DNA from: Marininema mesophilum
Lineage (GTDB): Bacteria; Bacillota; Bacilli; Thermoactinomycetales; DSM-45169
DNA: 64,000 bases
NCBI RefSeq assembly: GCF_900106775.1
Contig: NZ_FNNQ01000014.1
Coordinates: 43,693 to 107,692 of the forward strand
Direction: 5' to 3'
Shown here: positions 1 through 8,859 of the stretch, one piece after another
Position numbering within the stretch: position 1 is the first letter of the stretch
Layout: each line of letters opens with the position of its first letter
Position numbers and translations under genes: made by a program
Notes under the pieces: model-generated
The model's input: the letters and a program-made list of their open reading frames with translations, nothing else
What the model was told of the DNA's origin: nothing
Databases searched by the model: none

Positions 1-31
1 TTTGCTGATGGGCAGGAGAGGAAGATCAATC

Positions 32-1651
32 ATGGATCACACGGCAGAAAAGTTGCAGGGCGGTTTGGAGAGTACAGGAGGCAACCGGGCGATCTTAATT
101 ACTGGACTTATTATTGCGATGTTGTTTGGCTCTTTGGATCAAACGATTGTAGGGACAGCCATGCCGAGGATTATTGGAGAGTTAGGTGGACTCTCTATGA
201 TGACTTGGGTGACGACTGCCTATATGCTCGCTTCGACAACCGTTGTACCCATTGCGGGTAAATTAGCGGATCTGATGGGGAGAAAAAGCATTTATGTGAC
301 AGGCCTACTTATTTTTGTGATTGGATCTGCAATGTGCGGATTAGCCCAGAACATGACACAGTTGATCTGGTTCCGAGGGCTACAAGGGATTGGTGCAGGC
401 GTGATGATGCCGATGGCTATGATTATCATCGGTGATCTCTTTACCGGCAAACAACGGGCAAAGTGGCAGGGTATTTTTGGAGCGATGTTTGGTTTGTCAT
501 CGGTCATTGGTCCACAGATTGGTGGTTGGATTGTGGATGCGAGCCATTGGAGATGGGTATTTTATATCAATCTACCCATTGGCGTGCTAGCCATCATTTT
601 GATTTCCATCGGCTTAGGAAAGAGTCAGCTTAAGAAAAATATTCAATTTGATTGGGCAGGCATCTTCACTATGATCGTGGGAGTCGTATCGATCTTACTT
701 GGGTTGACCATGGGCGGCAATCAATATGAATGGGCATCCTGGCAGATCATTGGACTCTTTGGTATAGGAGTGATCACGCTTACCCTCTTTACTTGGATTG
801 AGTCCAGAGCGGCAGAACCAATTTTGCCTGTGAGATTGTTTAAACATAAAACCTTTCTTACATTAAACGGGATCGGTTTTTTGATGAGTGTAGGGATGTT
901 TGGTTCCATTATGTTTGTTCCGTTATATTTGCAGGGCATTCTTGGGGTGAGTGCATCCGCCTCAGGAAGTGCAATGACACCGATGATGCTTACTATCGTG
1001 TTAGGGAGTATCCTGGGTGGGCGACTAGTACAAAAGCTAGGCGTACGATTACAAACAGCCACGGGTATGGTGATTATGGCGATCAGTTTTGTTTTGCTGT
1101 CCACGCTGGCGATTGATACATCCCGCTGGATGGTTACTCTTTACATGGTGGTCTTAGGAATGGGAATGGGATTAGTCATGCCGATTCTCACTGTCGCTCT
1201 TCAGGAGAGTTTCCCAAAATCGGAGCTAGGTGTCGTCACCTCTTCCAGTCAATTTTCTCGTCAAATAGGGGGGACGTTTGGGATGGCGATTTTAGGGGCT
1301 GTACTCAATGCGAAATCGAGCCAGCTCTTGACAGATAAGATGGAACCCATCGCCGCTCGGATGCCTGGCAACGAGATGATCCAGCAACTGATGGTGAAAG
1401 TAAATGAAAATGCCCAAGGTTTGTACTCCTCCTTACTGGATCCCAAAACCTTAGCTAAGATGCCTCCCATGTTTAACGAATCAGTGTTGCCGATATTAAA
1501 AACATCCTTGGTCCAATCTTTGCACAGTGTTTTTCTTTTTGGACTGGTTTTTGTGTTGTTGGGTACGGTGTTAACTGTGTTTCTAGGAAATGTCCGCATA
1601 TCGGATCGAGAAGAAGAAAAAGGTGAGGAGCCTCTGCCTGAAGTAAAATAA
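32..1651 (+). CDS. DHA2-family MFS multidrug exporter (EmrB/QacA type)
   Basis: Predicted 14-helix proton-driven drug exporter of the plasma membrane. The sequence shows an early D-x-T-I-V-x-x-A-M-P motif (first helix, typical of the DHA2 group) and a loop G-K-L-A-D-L-M-G-R-K between helices 2 and 3. A soluble loop before the last helix (about residues 430-480) and a charged C-terminus follow. I chose the ATG at 32 because AGGAGAGG lies about 10 bases before it; an upstream TTG at 2 has no visible site. About 540 residues is normal for the family. It stands alone before a terminator hairpin; the substrate cannot be told from sequence. Confidence 0.85.
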   Translation: MDHTAEKLQGGLESTGGNRAILITGLIIAMLFGSLDQTIVGTAMPRIIGELGGLSMMTWVTTAYMLASTTVVPIAGKLADLMGRKSIYVTGLLIFVIGSAMCGLAQNMTQLIWFRGLQGIGAGVMMPMAMIIIGDLFTGKQRAKWQGIFGAMFGLSSVIGPQIGGWIVDASHWRWVFYINLPIGVLAIILISIGLGKSQLKKNIQFDWAGIFTMIVGVVSILLGLTMGGNQYEWASWQIIGLFGIGVITLTLFTWIESRAAEPILPVRLFKHKTFLTLNGIGFLMSVGMFGSIMFVPLYLQGILGVSASASGSAMTPMMLTIVLGSILGGRLVQKLGVRLQTATGMVIMAISFVLLSTLAIDTSRWMVTLYMVVLGMGMGLVMPILTVALQESFPKSELGVVTSSSQFSRQIGGTFGMAILGAVLNAKSSQLLTDKMEPIAARMPGNEMIQQLMVKVNENAQGLYSSLLDPKTLAKMPPMFNESVLPILKTSLVQSLHSVFLFGLVFVLLGTVLTVFLGNVRISDREEEKGEEPLPEVK

Positions 1652-1667
1652 AGAGGGCTCATAATAA

Positions 1668-1712
1668 TAAACCAGTGCCTGTTCGCGATGAGCGGAAGGC
1701 CCTGGTTTTTTT
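1668..1712 (+). terminator. Rho-independent terminator of the MFS gene
   Basis: AACCAG...CTGGTT stem with a GCC/GGC extension followed by seven T residues, just after the exporter stop codon. It lies between convergent genes. Confidence 0.6.
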
Positions 1713-1750
1713 GTGGAGAGAAGATGTTAACAACGCCGACAATGGCATTA

Positions 1751-2209
1751 TTAAAGTTTGATGGTTACGATGAAGATGGTGAAAAGAAGAACAAGCACAG
1801 AGATGTTGAGAAGCATGATGTAGCGTTTTACTGCGGTTTCTGCAGCCTGTCCGCTTTCGGCTTGAGCGCGTTTGGATAATTTCCCACCATAGATAGGGAA
1901 AGCGATGATATAGAGAAGGATGAAGATACTAATGCCCCGTTCCTTAATGGTGAGCCAGAGAGGCATGTTGGAAGACCACATTGGAGACAAGTACATGTAA
2001 AATCCAGCAAGTGCACCAAGGACAGCAACTGGGATCATCATACGTACGTTGAGATTGTGAATGCTTTCCATGCTCTTCTTCATGGAAAGGCCTTCTTCGT
2101 TTAAGCGTGTTGATTTTCGAAGCCATATCACCATCACAGCAAGGCCACCAAACCAGCTAGCCATAGACAAGACGTGAATAAAGAGAGCAATACTGTAATC
2201 CATTTGCAT
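1751..2209 (-). CDS. Four-helix membrane protein, CopD/DUF2269-like
   Basis: A 152-residue integral membrane protein of unknown function with about four hydrophobic segments (residues 5-27, 53-72, 85-107, 128-150). The first helix carries F-I-H-V-L-S-M-A-S-W-F-G-G, similar to the H-x5-W-x-G-G pattern of CopD and DUF2269 proteins, where the histidine often binds heme or copper. A GGAG site precedes the ATG at 2209; a second ATG lies two codons in. It lies 29 bases downstream of the heme-monooxygenase-like gene on the same strand, so the two probably form an operon and may share a heme or metal role. That link is inference. Confidence 0.6.
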   Translation of the reverse strand: MQMDYSIALFIHVLSMASWFGGLAVMVIWLRKSTRLNEEGLSMKKSMESIHNLNVRMMIPVAVLGALAGFYMYLSPMWSSNMPLWLTIKERGISIFILLYIIAFPIYGGKLSKRAQAESGQAAETAVKRYIMLLNISVLVLLFTIFIVTIKL

Positions 2210-2238
2210 GATTCACTCCAATCCCTTTCATCATGAAA

Positions 2239-2532
2239 TTAGCCGATGAGGATTTCAAAGGTTTCTAAGTCAGGTTTGCGACCTTCATTGTTTCCACTTT
2301 TTCCTCCGTGTGCGCGAGAAAAGGCTTCACTTTTTGTCCAGTTGATAAAATCTTCTTGGGTTTCAAATACACTCTCGACGACTAAACGACTGCCATCCTC
2401 TGCCTTGAGAAGTCGAAAAGAGACAAAACCAGGCACGGACTGCATGCGCTTGTCTGCGTCTTGAAACCTCTCAACGAGGTGATTAAGTTGTTCAGTTGAC
2501 TGAATCGCGATGCGGTTATTCACCTGATACAT
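2239..2532 (-). CDS. Heme-degrading monooxygenase (IsdG/HmoA-like, ABM fold)
   Basis: A small cytoplasmic protein of the antibiotic-biosynthesis monooxygenase fold. The IsdG-type heme-site residues are visible and correctly spaced: Asn5/Asn6 near the N-terminus, Trp65 in the F-I-N-W-T-K-S-E-A-F segment, and His75 in S-R-A-H. IsdG has Asn7, Trp66 and His76. Members of this group degrade heme to release iron. 97 residues is close to IsdG size (107). AAAGGAG precedes the ATG. It is the first gene of a two-gene unit with the membrane protein downstream. No Fur-type operator was recognised. Confidence 0.75.
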   Translation of the reverse strand: MYQVNNRIAIQSTEQLNHLVERFQDADKRMQSVPGFVSFRLLKAEDGSRLVVESVFETQEDFINWTKSEAFSRAHGGKSGNNEGRKPDLETFEILIG

Positions 2533-2661
2533 GCCATCACTCCTTTCTTGATTTTATTGTACATGGAAATAGGATCTGTGTCTGCTTACAACACCAGTGT
2601 ATCCCGATAAATTGGGAAAATAGCTTTTCTTGTGTTACAAAGATGAGTCAATAGTATGGTG

Positions 2662-2714
2662 AAAAATAATGTCCCCAAGCAACTTGCTCAGGGGCTCAGG
2701 GGACATTATTTTTT
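2662..2714. terminator. Strong bidirectional hairpin between divergent genes
   Basis: ATAATGTCCCC and GGGGACATTAT form a long stem, followed by T6 on the plus strand and by T5 on the minus strand. It lies in the 348-base gap between two divergently oriented genes, where no annotated transcript needs terminating. The rest of that gap is AT-rich, presumably promoter DNA for the MFS gene at 2881. Confidence 0.6.
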
Positions 2715-2880
2715 AAATAGAATTTATTTTAGGGGAATCATGAAACGACACACTATGAAAAATAAATTTTTTTGAAATTATACTTGTCTCTTATCATATA
2801 GAAGGAATATTATATTTCTATAGTTCTTCGCCCTATCGGTGATTACACAAAAGAGTGTAAAAGGAGATGCTGTTTAGGTT

Positions 2881-4116
2881 ATGGAATTAGAGCGAGAAGT
2901 AACTGTAGAGGCACGATCGATTTGGAGGAATAAAGAAATCTTTCTATTACTAGCATCGACCGTTCTATCGGGGATATCGATTTCAATGTACATCGTATTT
3001 GAGCAACTTTTTGTCCTGCAACAATTACATATGAGTGCTGCTTATATGGGGTTAGTGATGATAGCTACATCTTTGCCAAGGGTATTATTTATGGCGGTGG
3101 GTGGAGTATTAGCAGATCGATTTCGTCGCTCTCAGTTGATGTTGATCTCCTTGTTTACACGCTGTTTATCGATAGTAATCCTTATTCTTCTTCTCCATTA
3201 TGGTTGGTTAAATGTATGGCTACTAATGGGTGTCGCTTTTATTTTTGGATCGTTGGATGCACTATTTTGGCCAGCCCGGGATGCCTTGGTACCTGTGATC
3301 GTACCAAAGGATCAGATTACACGAGCCAATTCCTTCATGCAGACAACCAGTCAGGTATCGATCTTAACCGGCCCGTTGGTAGGTGGACTGGCGATTACTG
3401 GTGTAGGGTATGAGGGAGCATTGATTATTATTTTTGTGGTGTTGCTACTGGGAGGTAGTTTATTGTTTTTTATTCGAGAACCCATTGAGCCGATTACACG
3501 GCCCTTTGCATTATTCCAGGACTTAAAGGAGGGTTTTCTCTATGTTGTTCGTTCACCATTGATAGCGACATTGATTGGATTATTTATTTTAGTAAACTTC
3601 TTTTTTGTCGGTCCGTTAATGATGGGGATTCCGATAATAGCTAGTACCATATTGGATGGTAGTCCACTGGCACTCAGTTACTTACAAAGTGCTCTTACTG
3701 GGGGAATGCTGATAGGCGCCATGGTAATTGCTTATCTCAACCCTCAACGTAGGAGGGGCTCATTGATTCTGAGTTGTTTAATAGTCGAAGGGATACTACT
3801 AATCGCTTTAAGCTTTCTCACTAATCTCGTATTTCTGATTGGAACGATGGTTGCGGTGGGGATGTGTATCGCTTCAATCAATATTTTTGGTCCCAGTATA
3901 GTGCAAGAAAATACAGAGGTTAAAAAACTGGGCCGTGTGCTAAGTTTGAATACTACTGTATCCATGGGTTTGATTCCGGTGGGATATGCAGCAGTTTCAG
4001 GGGCATTATCCATGCACCTATCCATCTCATCCATTCAATTTTATTGTGGATGGATATTAGTCGGGATTGCGATTATTGTGATGGGGATATCCAAGCCCAT
4101 GCGCAAAGCAGATTGA
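2881..4116 (+). CDS. MFS transporter, DHA3/enterobactin-exporter-like
   Basis: A 411-residue, 12-helix major facilitator of the DHA3 group (MefA/EntS-like). The A-like motif G-G-V-L-A-D-R-F-R-R lies between helices 2 and 3, and an L-x-D-L-K-E-G-F-x-Y-V segment opens the central loop, both usual for this group. AAAGGAGA sits 12 bases before the ATG. It ends 15 bases from the convergent racemase-like gene and about 1.6 kb from the NRPS operon. EntS-like members often export small peptides, so it is a reasonable candidate exporter for the NRPS product. That role is inferred from position and family only. Confidence 0.8.
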   Translation: MELEREVTVEARSIWRNKEIFLLLASTVLSGISISMYIVFEQLFVLQQLHMSAAYMGLVMIATSLPRVLFMAVGGVLADRFRRSQLMLISLFTRCLSIVILILLLHYGWLNVWLLMGVAFIFGSLDALFWPARDALVPVIVPKDQITRANSFMQTTSQVSILTGPLVGGLAITGVGYEGALIIIFVVLLLGGSLLFFIREPIEPITRPFALFQDLKEGFLYVVRSPLIATLIGLFILVNFFFVGPLMMGIPIIASTILDGSPLALSYLQSALTGGMLIGAMVIAYLNPQRRRGSLILSCLIVEGILLIALSFLTNLVFLIGTMVAVGMCIASINIFGPSIVQENTEVKKLGRVLSLNTTVSMGLIPVGYAAVSGALSMHLSISSIQFYCGWILVGIAIIVMGISKPMRKAD

Positions 4117-4131
4117 TAGAATGATGGAAGA

Positions 4132-5289
4132 TTAGTTAGTATTGTCATCGATATAGATCTTGTCAAGGCGTGAACCGATCAGACTGAGGAGTTCGGTATT
4201 TACTGTAGAAGCTTGTTCTGCAAGGGCAGTGATGTTGATTTCTGGGTGATCTGGGCCAAATAAAATCACTTCATCCCATAGGGAAGCCTGGGGAATATCT
4301 GTGACGTCTATCGTACAATGGTTCATATAAATGCTACCTACTAGAGGAGCTAATTTGCCATGAAGAAGTACGGAGCTAGTATTTGTCAAGTGACGGTTAT
4401 AACCATTGGCGAATCCGACAGATAGGGTTGCGATCCTACTTTTTCGTGAAACAACATAGTTTGAGCCATAACCGATCGAAGTTCCGGCCTCTACATCTTT
4501 GAGGAAGATCACTTGAGTCTTGACAGTCATCGCGGGCTGTAAGGAGAGTGCTTCTGATGTGATATCCTGGGACGGAAAAGCCCCATATAATAAAATTCCA
4601 GGTCGAACGATGTCCAGATGAAGACCAGGGAAATTTAAGAATGTGGAGCTGTTTGCGAGGTGCCGGTCAGGGATTGTAAAACCGTCCTGTTCCAGTCGCT
4701 CTGTAATCGATATAAATTGCCCGGATTGTTTCCAAACAGATGAGTGATCGAGGACATGGGCGGAGGATAATTGGGTGTAGATTCCTTTAAGATGTACATT
4801 TGGAGATTGTTGGATTCGTTGCATCGTTTGGTAAATCACAGGGTAGTGTGGGGGGTAACCGATACGCCCTAATCCTGTATCTAATTTGAGGTGGATTTTT
4901 GCAGGCTGTCCAATACTAGAGGATCGGTAGGCTAATTCATCGATCATTTCATCATAAAATACAGCTTGCATGAGATCATGGCGAATTAATGGTTCCATAT
5001 CCGCCGGATGTGTGTTTCCAAAAACGAGAATGGGGGTTTGAATCCCATGTTGACGTAATTGTAGGCCCTCATCCACTGTAGCAACCGCCAGTTGATCCAC
5101 ACCCTGTTCAACAAGTTCTTCGGCTATAGGAAGAAGACCATGGCCATATGCATCTGATTTGACTACAGCCATTATTTTGGCGGTGGTCATTTTTTTTATT
5201 TCTTGATAATTATGACGAATTGTAGCTAGATTTACTGTTGCCCATACCGATGAGAAGTTTTTTTGGAGCCTATCCGTACTCTTGAGCAT
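4132..5289 (-). CDS. Divergent alanine-racemase-family PLP enzyme next to the NRPS operon
   Basis: A fold-type III PLP racemase of about 385 residues, start ATG at 5289 (AGGAGG 6 bases upstream; an in-frame start at 5346 has no site). The PLP lysine motif V-V-K-S-D-A-Y-G-H-G, the L-D-T-G-L-G-R-I-G arginine and the catalytic tyrosine in S-I-G-Y-G are present. Several pocket residues differ from canonical Alr (compare the copy at 30389): Y-T-H is Y-T-Q, G-Y-A-D-G is G-F-A-N-G, C-M-D-Q is Y-M-N-H, and the tyrosine of S-Y-E (Tyr354 in Geobacillus Alr) is threonine in N-T-E. It is divergent from, and 430 bases away from, the NRPS operon. It may supply a D-amino acid or have broadened specificity. 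Confidence 0.75.
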   Translation of the reverse strand: MLKSTDRLQKNFSSVWATVNLATIRHNYQEIKKMTTAKIMAVVKSDAYGHGLLPIAEELVEQGVDQLAVATVDEGLQLRQHGIQTPILVFGNTHPADMEPLIRHDLMQAVFYDEMIDELAYRSSSIGQPAKIHLKLDTGLGRIGYPPHYPVIYQTMQRIQQSPNVHLKGIYTQLSSAHVLDHSSVWKQSGQFISITERLEQDGFTIPDRHLANSSTFLNFPGLHLDIVRPGILLYGAFPSQDITSEALSLQPAMTVKTQVIFLKDVEAGTSIGYGSNYVVSRKSRIATLSVGFANGYNRHLTNTSSVLLHGKLAPLVGSIYMNHCTIDVTDIPQASLWDEVILFGPDHPEINITALAEQASTVNTELLSLIGSRLDKIYIDDNTN

Positions 5290-5490
5290 ATGGATCCTCC
5301 TGTTTTTATATTTTTTAATAATATATTGATTATAGAAAGGTGTCAATACTGCTTATATATCATTATTTTATTTTTTATTAATTATTGTTATTTTATGAAA
5401 CAAATTATTTATTTTAATTTATAATTATTTGTTTTATAAAATTGATGAATAGCATTGAAATTAATTTTTATATCGTGTAAAGTGAAAAGC

Positions 5491-5532
5491 GGAAAGAAAT
5501 CATTTCATTTTTTCATGGAAAGAAATCATTTC
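5491..5532. promoter_or_regulatory. Two exact 16-bp repeats with palindromic core in the NRPS promoter region
   Basis: GGAAAGAAATCATTTC occurs at 5491-5506 and again at 5517-5532, a centre spacing of 26 bp. Each contains the perfect palindrome GAAAT-C-ATTTC. They lie in the very AT-rich 427-base gap between the divergent racemase-like gene and the first NRPS gene, about 190 bases upstream of the NRPS start. This looks like a paired operator for an unidentified dimeric regulator. No other gene is visible in this gap. Confidence 0.5.
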
Positions 5533-5716
5533 TATTTTTAAATTTGGTATAAAATTATTAAATATACACATTTTTGTATATAATATCATAATTGCGCAGT
5601 CCATGTCTTTTGTTATCATTTGGTACAATCAATTAAATTAATAGGTATTATTTAAATATCTTATAAAAACATTCTTTTTCCATTTTATAGTATTTTAAAA
5701 ATATGAAAGTGGGAGA

Positions 5717-8700
5717 ATGATGAGTATTCCAAAGTTGGCGTTTAATACGGTGGTAGAGGGATTTAAGCATTATGCTTTGGATCAACCAGAAGCTACGGCG
5801 GTAATTTGCAGTGGAAATTCGGTTACCTATAGACAGTTGGATCAAGAATCAAATCGATTGGCAACCGCTTTACTTTTGGCACTACCAATATCCATAGATT
5901 CCATTGGTTTGATGATGGATCGCTCTATTGATTTAGTTGTCGCAATGATGGGCATTTTAAAAACGGGCGCATCTTATCTTCCGCTGGATCCAGCGCTTCC
6001 ATCGGAACGGGTAAATACGATTATGGAAGATGCCGGGCTCAATTACATAATCACCGATGAGAAGTATAGAGAACTTATGGACTCAGTCGATGATTTCCAA
6101 AATGAACAGGTTCCCTTTTCTCCAGTTAGACCGGATCAGGTAGCTTATGTTATTTACACTTCGGGTTCAACTGGGAAACCGAAGGGGATTATGATTGAGC
6201 ATCATGCATTGAAACAGTTTATGACTGGGTTTAAAGAGGAAGTAAACTTAGTGGATCATAGCAAGATGTTAGCATTAGCGACGATTTCATTTGATGCATC
6301 CATTTTAGAGATACTAGTGCCTTTGGGGTTCGGATTTACAGTTGTGATGGCTAATCAGTCGGAGCAACAGGACCCTCATTTACTAAACCAATTACTGATG
6401 AGGCACTCCGTCGATCTAATTAATATTACCCCTACACGCATGCAACAGATTCTTAGTGCTAAAGCAACAGAGGGCCTTCGTCATGTAAGGAAAATATTTT
6501 TTGCAGGGGAGCCTCTGTCTGTAAGCTTGTTGCAGAAAACCCGAAGGGTTACTTGTGCAACGTTGTATAACCTGTATGGGCCGACGGAGACTACAGTATC
6601 GATCACAGCAAAGGATGTAACCGATGCAGATCATATTACGATTGGTCAGCCTATCCGTGGAGTAGAGTTTTATGTGGATGAGCGGAATGAATTATATATC
6701 TCAGGGGAAACGTTAGCGCGGGGATATCTTAACGATTCTGCTCGGACGGAAGAAAACTTTATAGTTTCCAAGGCACTTAAAGGGAAGCGCTTGTATAAGA
6801 CAGGAGATTTAGTTCGAAGGCTCCCAAATGGTGATTACGAATATATAGGCCGGGTAGATAACCAAGTCAAAGTAAATGGTTATCGTGTGGAACTAGAAGA
6901 GATTGAAAAGCAGTTATTGGATTTTCCCGGGATGGATGAAGCTGTTGTTACAGTGGATGAGAGAGAAGAAGGGTTGAAAGTGCTTTGTGCCTATATCCAA
7001 TGTGTACAACATCCTACACGGATAGCTCTCTATCAACACTTAGAAAATAAACTACCACAGTACATGATTCCGAGGGAATTCTATGTGTTGGATCAGTTGC
7101 CACTGACACCGAATGGAAAAGTGGATCGTAAGGCGGTCAAACAGTTGGAAGAGGCACGATTGTTGACCAGTGATGCACTACAGCTACCGGTAAGCCCGAC
7201 AGAACAGCAATTAAGTTCAATCTGGTCGACCATACTTGGAGTATCAACCATTGACCGTAATGAGGACTTCTTCCATTTGGGTGGACAATCGTTACTTGCT
7301 ACAAAAGTAATGCAAGAAGTGAATCATATTTTCCATGGGAAGTATTCCATCGGTGACTTATTTAAAAATCCCACTATTGCGAAACTAGCGGCTGTAATAG
7401 AGGAAGGTTCTGAGGTCAGAGTAGACCGTCCAGTGTGGCAGTTAACGGAGAGAGAATACAAGGATGATGACTCATCTTTAAAGCCCCTATCTCTTTTTCA
7501 ACACCGCTTGTGGATTACAGATAAACTCTATGAGGATAGTCCCTCCTATAATGTGGTGACGGTATGGCGTATAAAAGCAGGTTGTGACCCTGAGATTCTA
7601 GAACAGAGCCTGCAAGAAATTGTACAGCGGCATGAGAGTTTAAGGACTGTGTTTATGGAATCAGAAGGGATACCTGTACAAAGGGTGATGCCTTCATTAG
7701 CTGTTCCACTAAGGGTTATGAAACGGCCAGAAGTAGAGAAAGAAAAGCGCGAACAAACAATTAGTGAAGTGGCAGAAGAATTACGAAAAGAACGTTTTTC
7801 CTTAGAAGAAGGTCCCTTAATTCGTGCACATATTTTGCAGTTTGGAACAGAAGACCAAGCGTTAATAGTTACGATGCACCATATCATCTCGGATGACTGG
7901 TCGATGGGAGTTTTGATTGGTGAATGGACTGCGATCTATGAGGAAAAGTTCTTCAAAAAGCAAGCGGATTTACCGGATCTTCCTATTCAATATGGTGATT
8001 TCTCTGTATGGCAAAATCACTTGAAAAATGAAGAAAGGATGAAGAAAGAGGAAAGTTATTGGAAAAAGAAGTTAGCTGGTCCATTACCAACATTAGATTT
8101 ACCCTTAGACAGTCCCCGCCCTCCTCGATTTACCCACTTAGCAGATTCTGAAGTCATTTACCTCAATGAAAGTATTACAAATGACCTATATAGAGTAGCT
8201 AAAAAATATGAAATAACGCTTTTCATGCTTTTTATTACAGCATACAAAGTATTACTACATACAAAAACTCATCAAGAAGATATTTTAGTAGGATCACCAA
8301 TTGCTTCTCGCAAGCAAAAAGGTACTGAAAATCTTATTGGATTTTTTGTCAATACGCTCGTCTTGCGCACATCCCTATCTGGAGATCCAACCATCTCTGA
8401 TTTACTCTATCGAGTACGACAAACGGCCCTGGAGGCGTATGATCATCAGGATTTGCCCTTTGATCAGTTGGTGGAGGTGGTTAAACCAAAACGGGATTTG
8501 AGATATCCGTTGTTAATACAAGCTTGGCTTGTTTTTCAGCATATTCCGCAAGCGGTAAAAACAAACGGTATTGAATTTCAGCTAATGCCTTTAGAGGTGG
8601 ATACAACCAATTTTGATTTATCCATGTCGGTAGTGGAGCTCGATAAGCGACTTCGTGTCTCACTTACGTACAATAAGGATTTATTTCAATCAGAAACGAT

Positions 8701-8854
8701 TAGCAAGTGGATGAGTCAGTTTGAGCAAATCCTGACGTTGTTGATCCATGAGCCAGATAAGCGATTATCAGCTATCGGCAAGCAATTTTCTTCTCAGCAG
8801 AGAAACGAATGGAAGAAAAAAAAGAAAAAACTACAATTCAAAAAGGGGTTATAG
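5717..8854 (+). CDS. NRPS 1: loading module A-T followed by a C domain
   Basis: A 1045-residue synthetase that starts directly with an adenylation domain (about residues 10-480), so it loads the first residue. A3 core Y-T-S-G-S-T-G-K-P-K-G is near residue 148 and A10 N-G-K-V-D-R-K near 467. The carrier site is F-F-H-L-G-G-Q-S-L (Ser about 525). A condensation domain (about 590-1030) carries H-H-I-I-S-D-D near 720, with Asp in place of the usual final Gly. The ten-position specificity code read by eye is D-A-L-N-F-A-L-V-S-K, which I do not recognise. The C domain is separated from its acceptor module, which sits in the 9901 synthetase. No epimerase domain. First gene of the operon. Confidence 0.9.
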   Translation: MMSIPKLAFNTVVEGFKHYALDQPEATAVICSGNSVTYRQLDQESNRLATALLLALPISIDSIGLMMDRSIDLVVAMMGILKTGASYLPLDPALPSERVNTIMEDAGLNYIITDEKYRELMDSVDDFQNEQVPFSPVRPDQVAYVIYTSGSTGKPKGIMIEHHALKQFMTGFKEEVNLVDHSKMLALATISFDASILEILVPLGFGFTVVMANQSEQQDPHLLNQLLMRHSVDLINITPTRMQQILSAKATEGLRHVRKIFFAGEPLSVSLLQKTRRVTCATLYNLYGPTETTVSITAKDVTDADHITIGQPIRGVEFYVDERNELYISGETLARGYLNDSARTEENFIVSKALKGKRLYKTGDLVRRLPNGDYEYIGRVDNQVKVNGYRVELEEIEKQLLDFPGMDEAVVTVDEREEGLKVLCAYIQCVQHPTRIALYQHLENKLPQYMIPREFYVLDQLPLTPNGKVDRKAVKQLEEARLLTSDALQLPVSPTEQQLSSIWSTILGVSTIDRNEDFFHLGGQSLLATKVMQEVNHIFHGKYSIGDLFKNPTIAKLAAVIEEGSEVRVDRPVWQLTEREYKDDDSSLKPLSLFQHRLWITDKLYEDSPSYNVVTVWRIKAGCDPEILEQSLQEIVQRHESLRTVFMESEGIPVQRVMPSLAVPLRVMKRPEVEKEKREQTISEVAEELRKERFSLEEGPLIRAHILQFGTEDQALIVTMHHIISDDWSMGVLIGEWTAIYEEKFFKKQADLPDLPIQYGDFSVWQNHLKNEERMKKEESYWKKKLAGPLPTLDLPLDSPRPPRFTHLADSEVIYLNESITNDLYRVAKKYEITLFMLFITAYKVLLHTKTHQEDILVGSPIASRKQKGTENLIGFFVNTLVLRTSLSGDPTISDLLYRVRQTALEAYDHQDLPFDQLVEVVKPKRDLRYPLLIQAWLVFQHIPQAVKTNGIEFQLMPLEVDTTNFDLSMSVVELDKRLRVSLTYNKDLFQSETISKWMSQFEQILTLLIHEPDKRLSAIGKQFSSQQRNEWKKKKKKLQFKKGL

Positions 8855-8859
8855 GGAGA

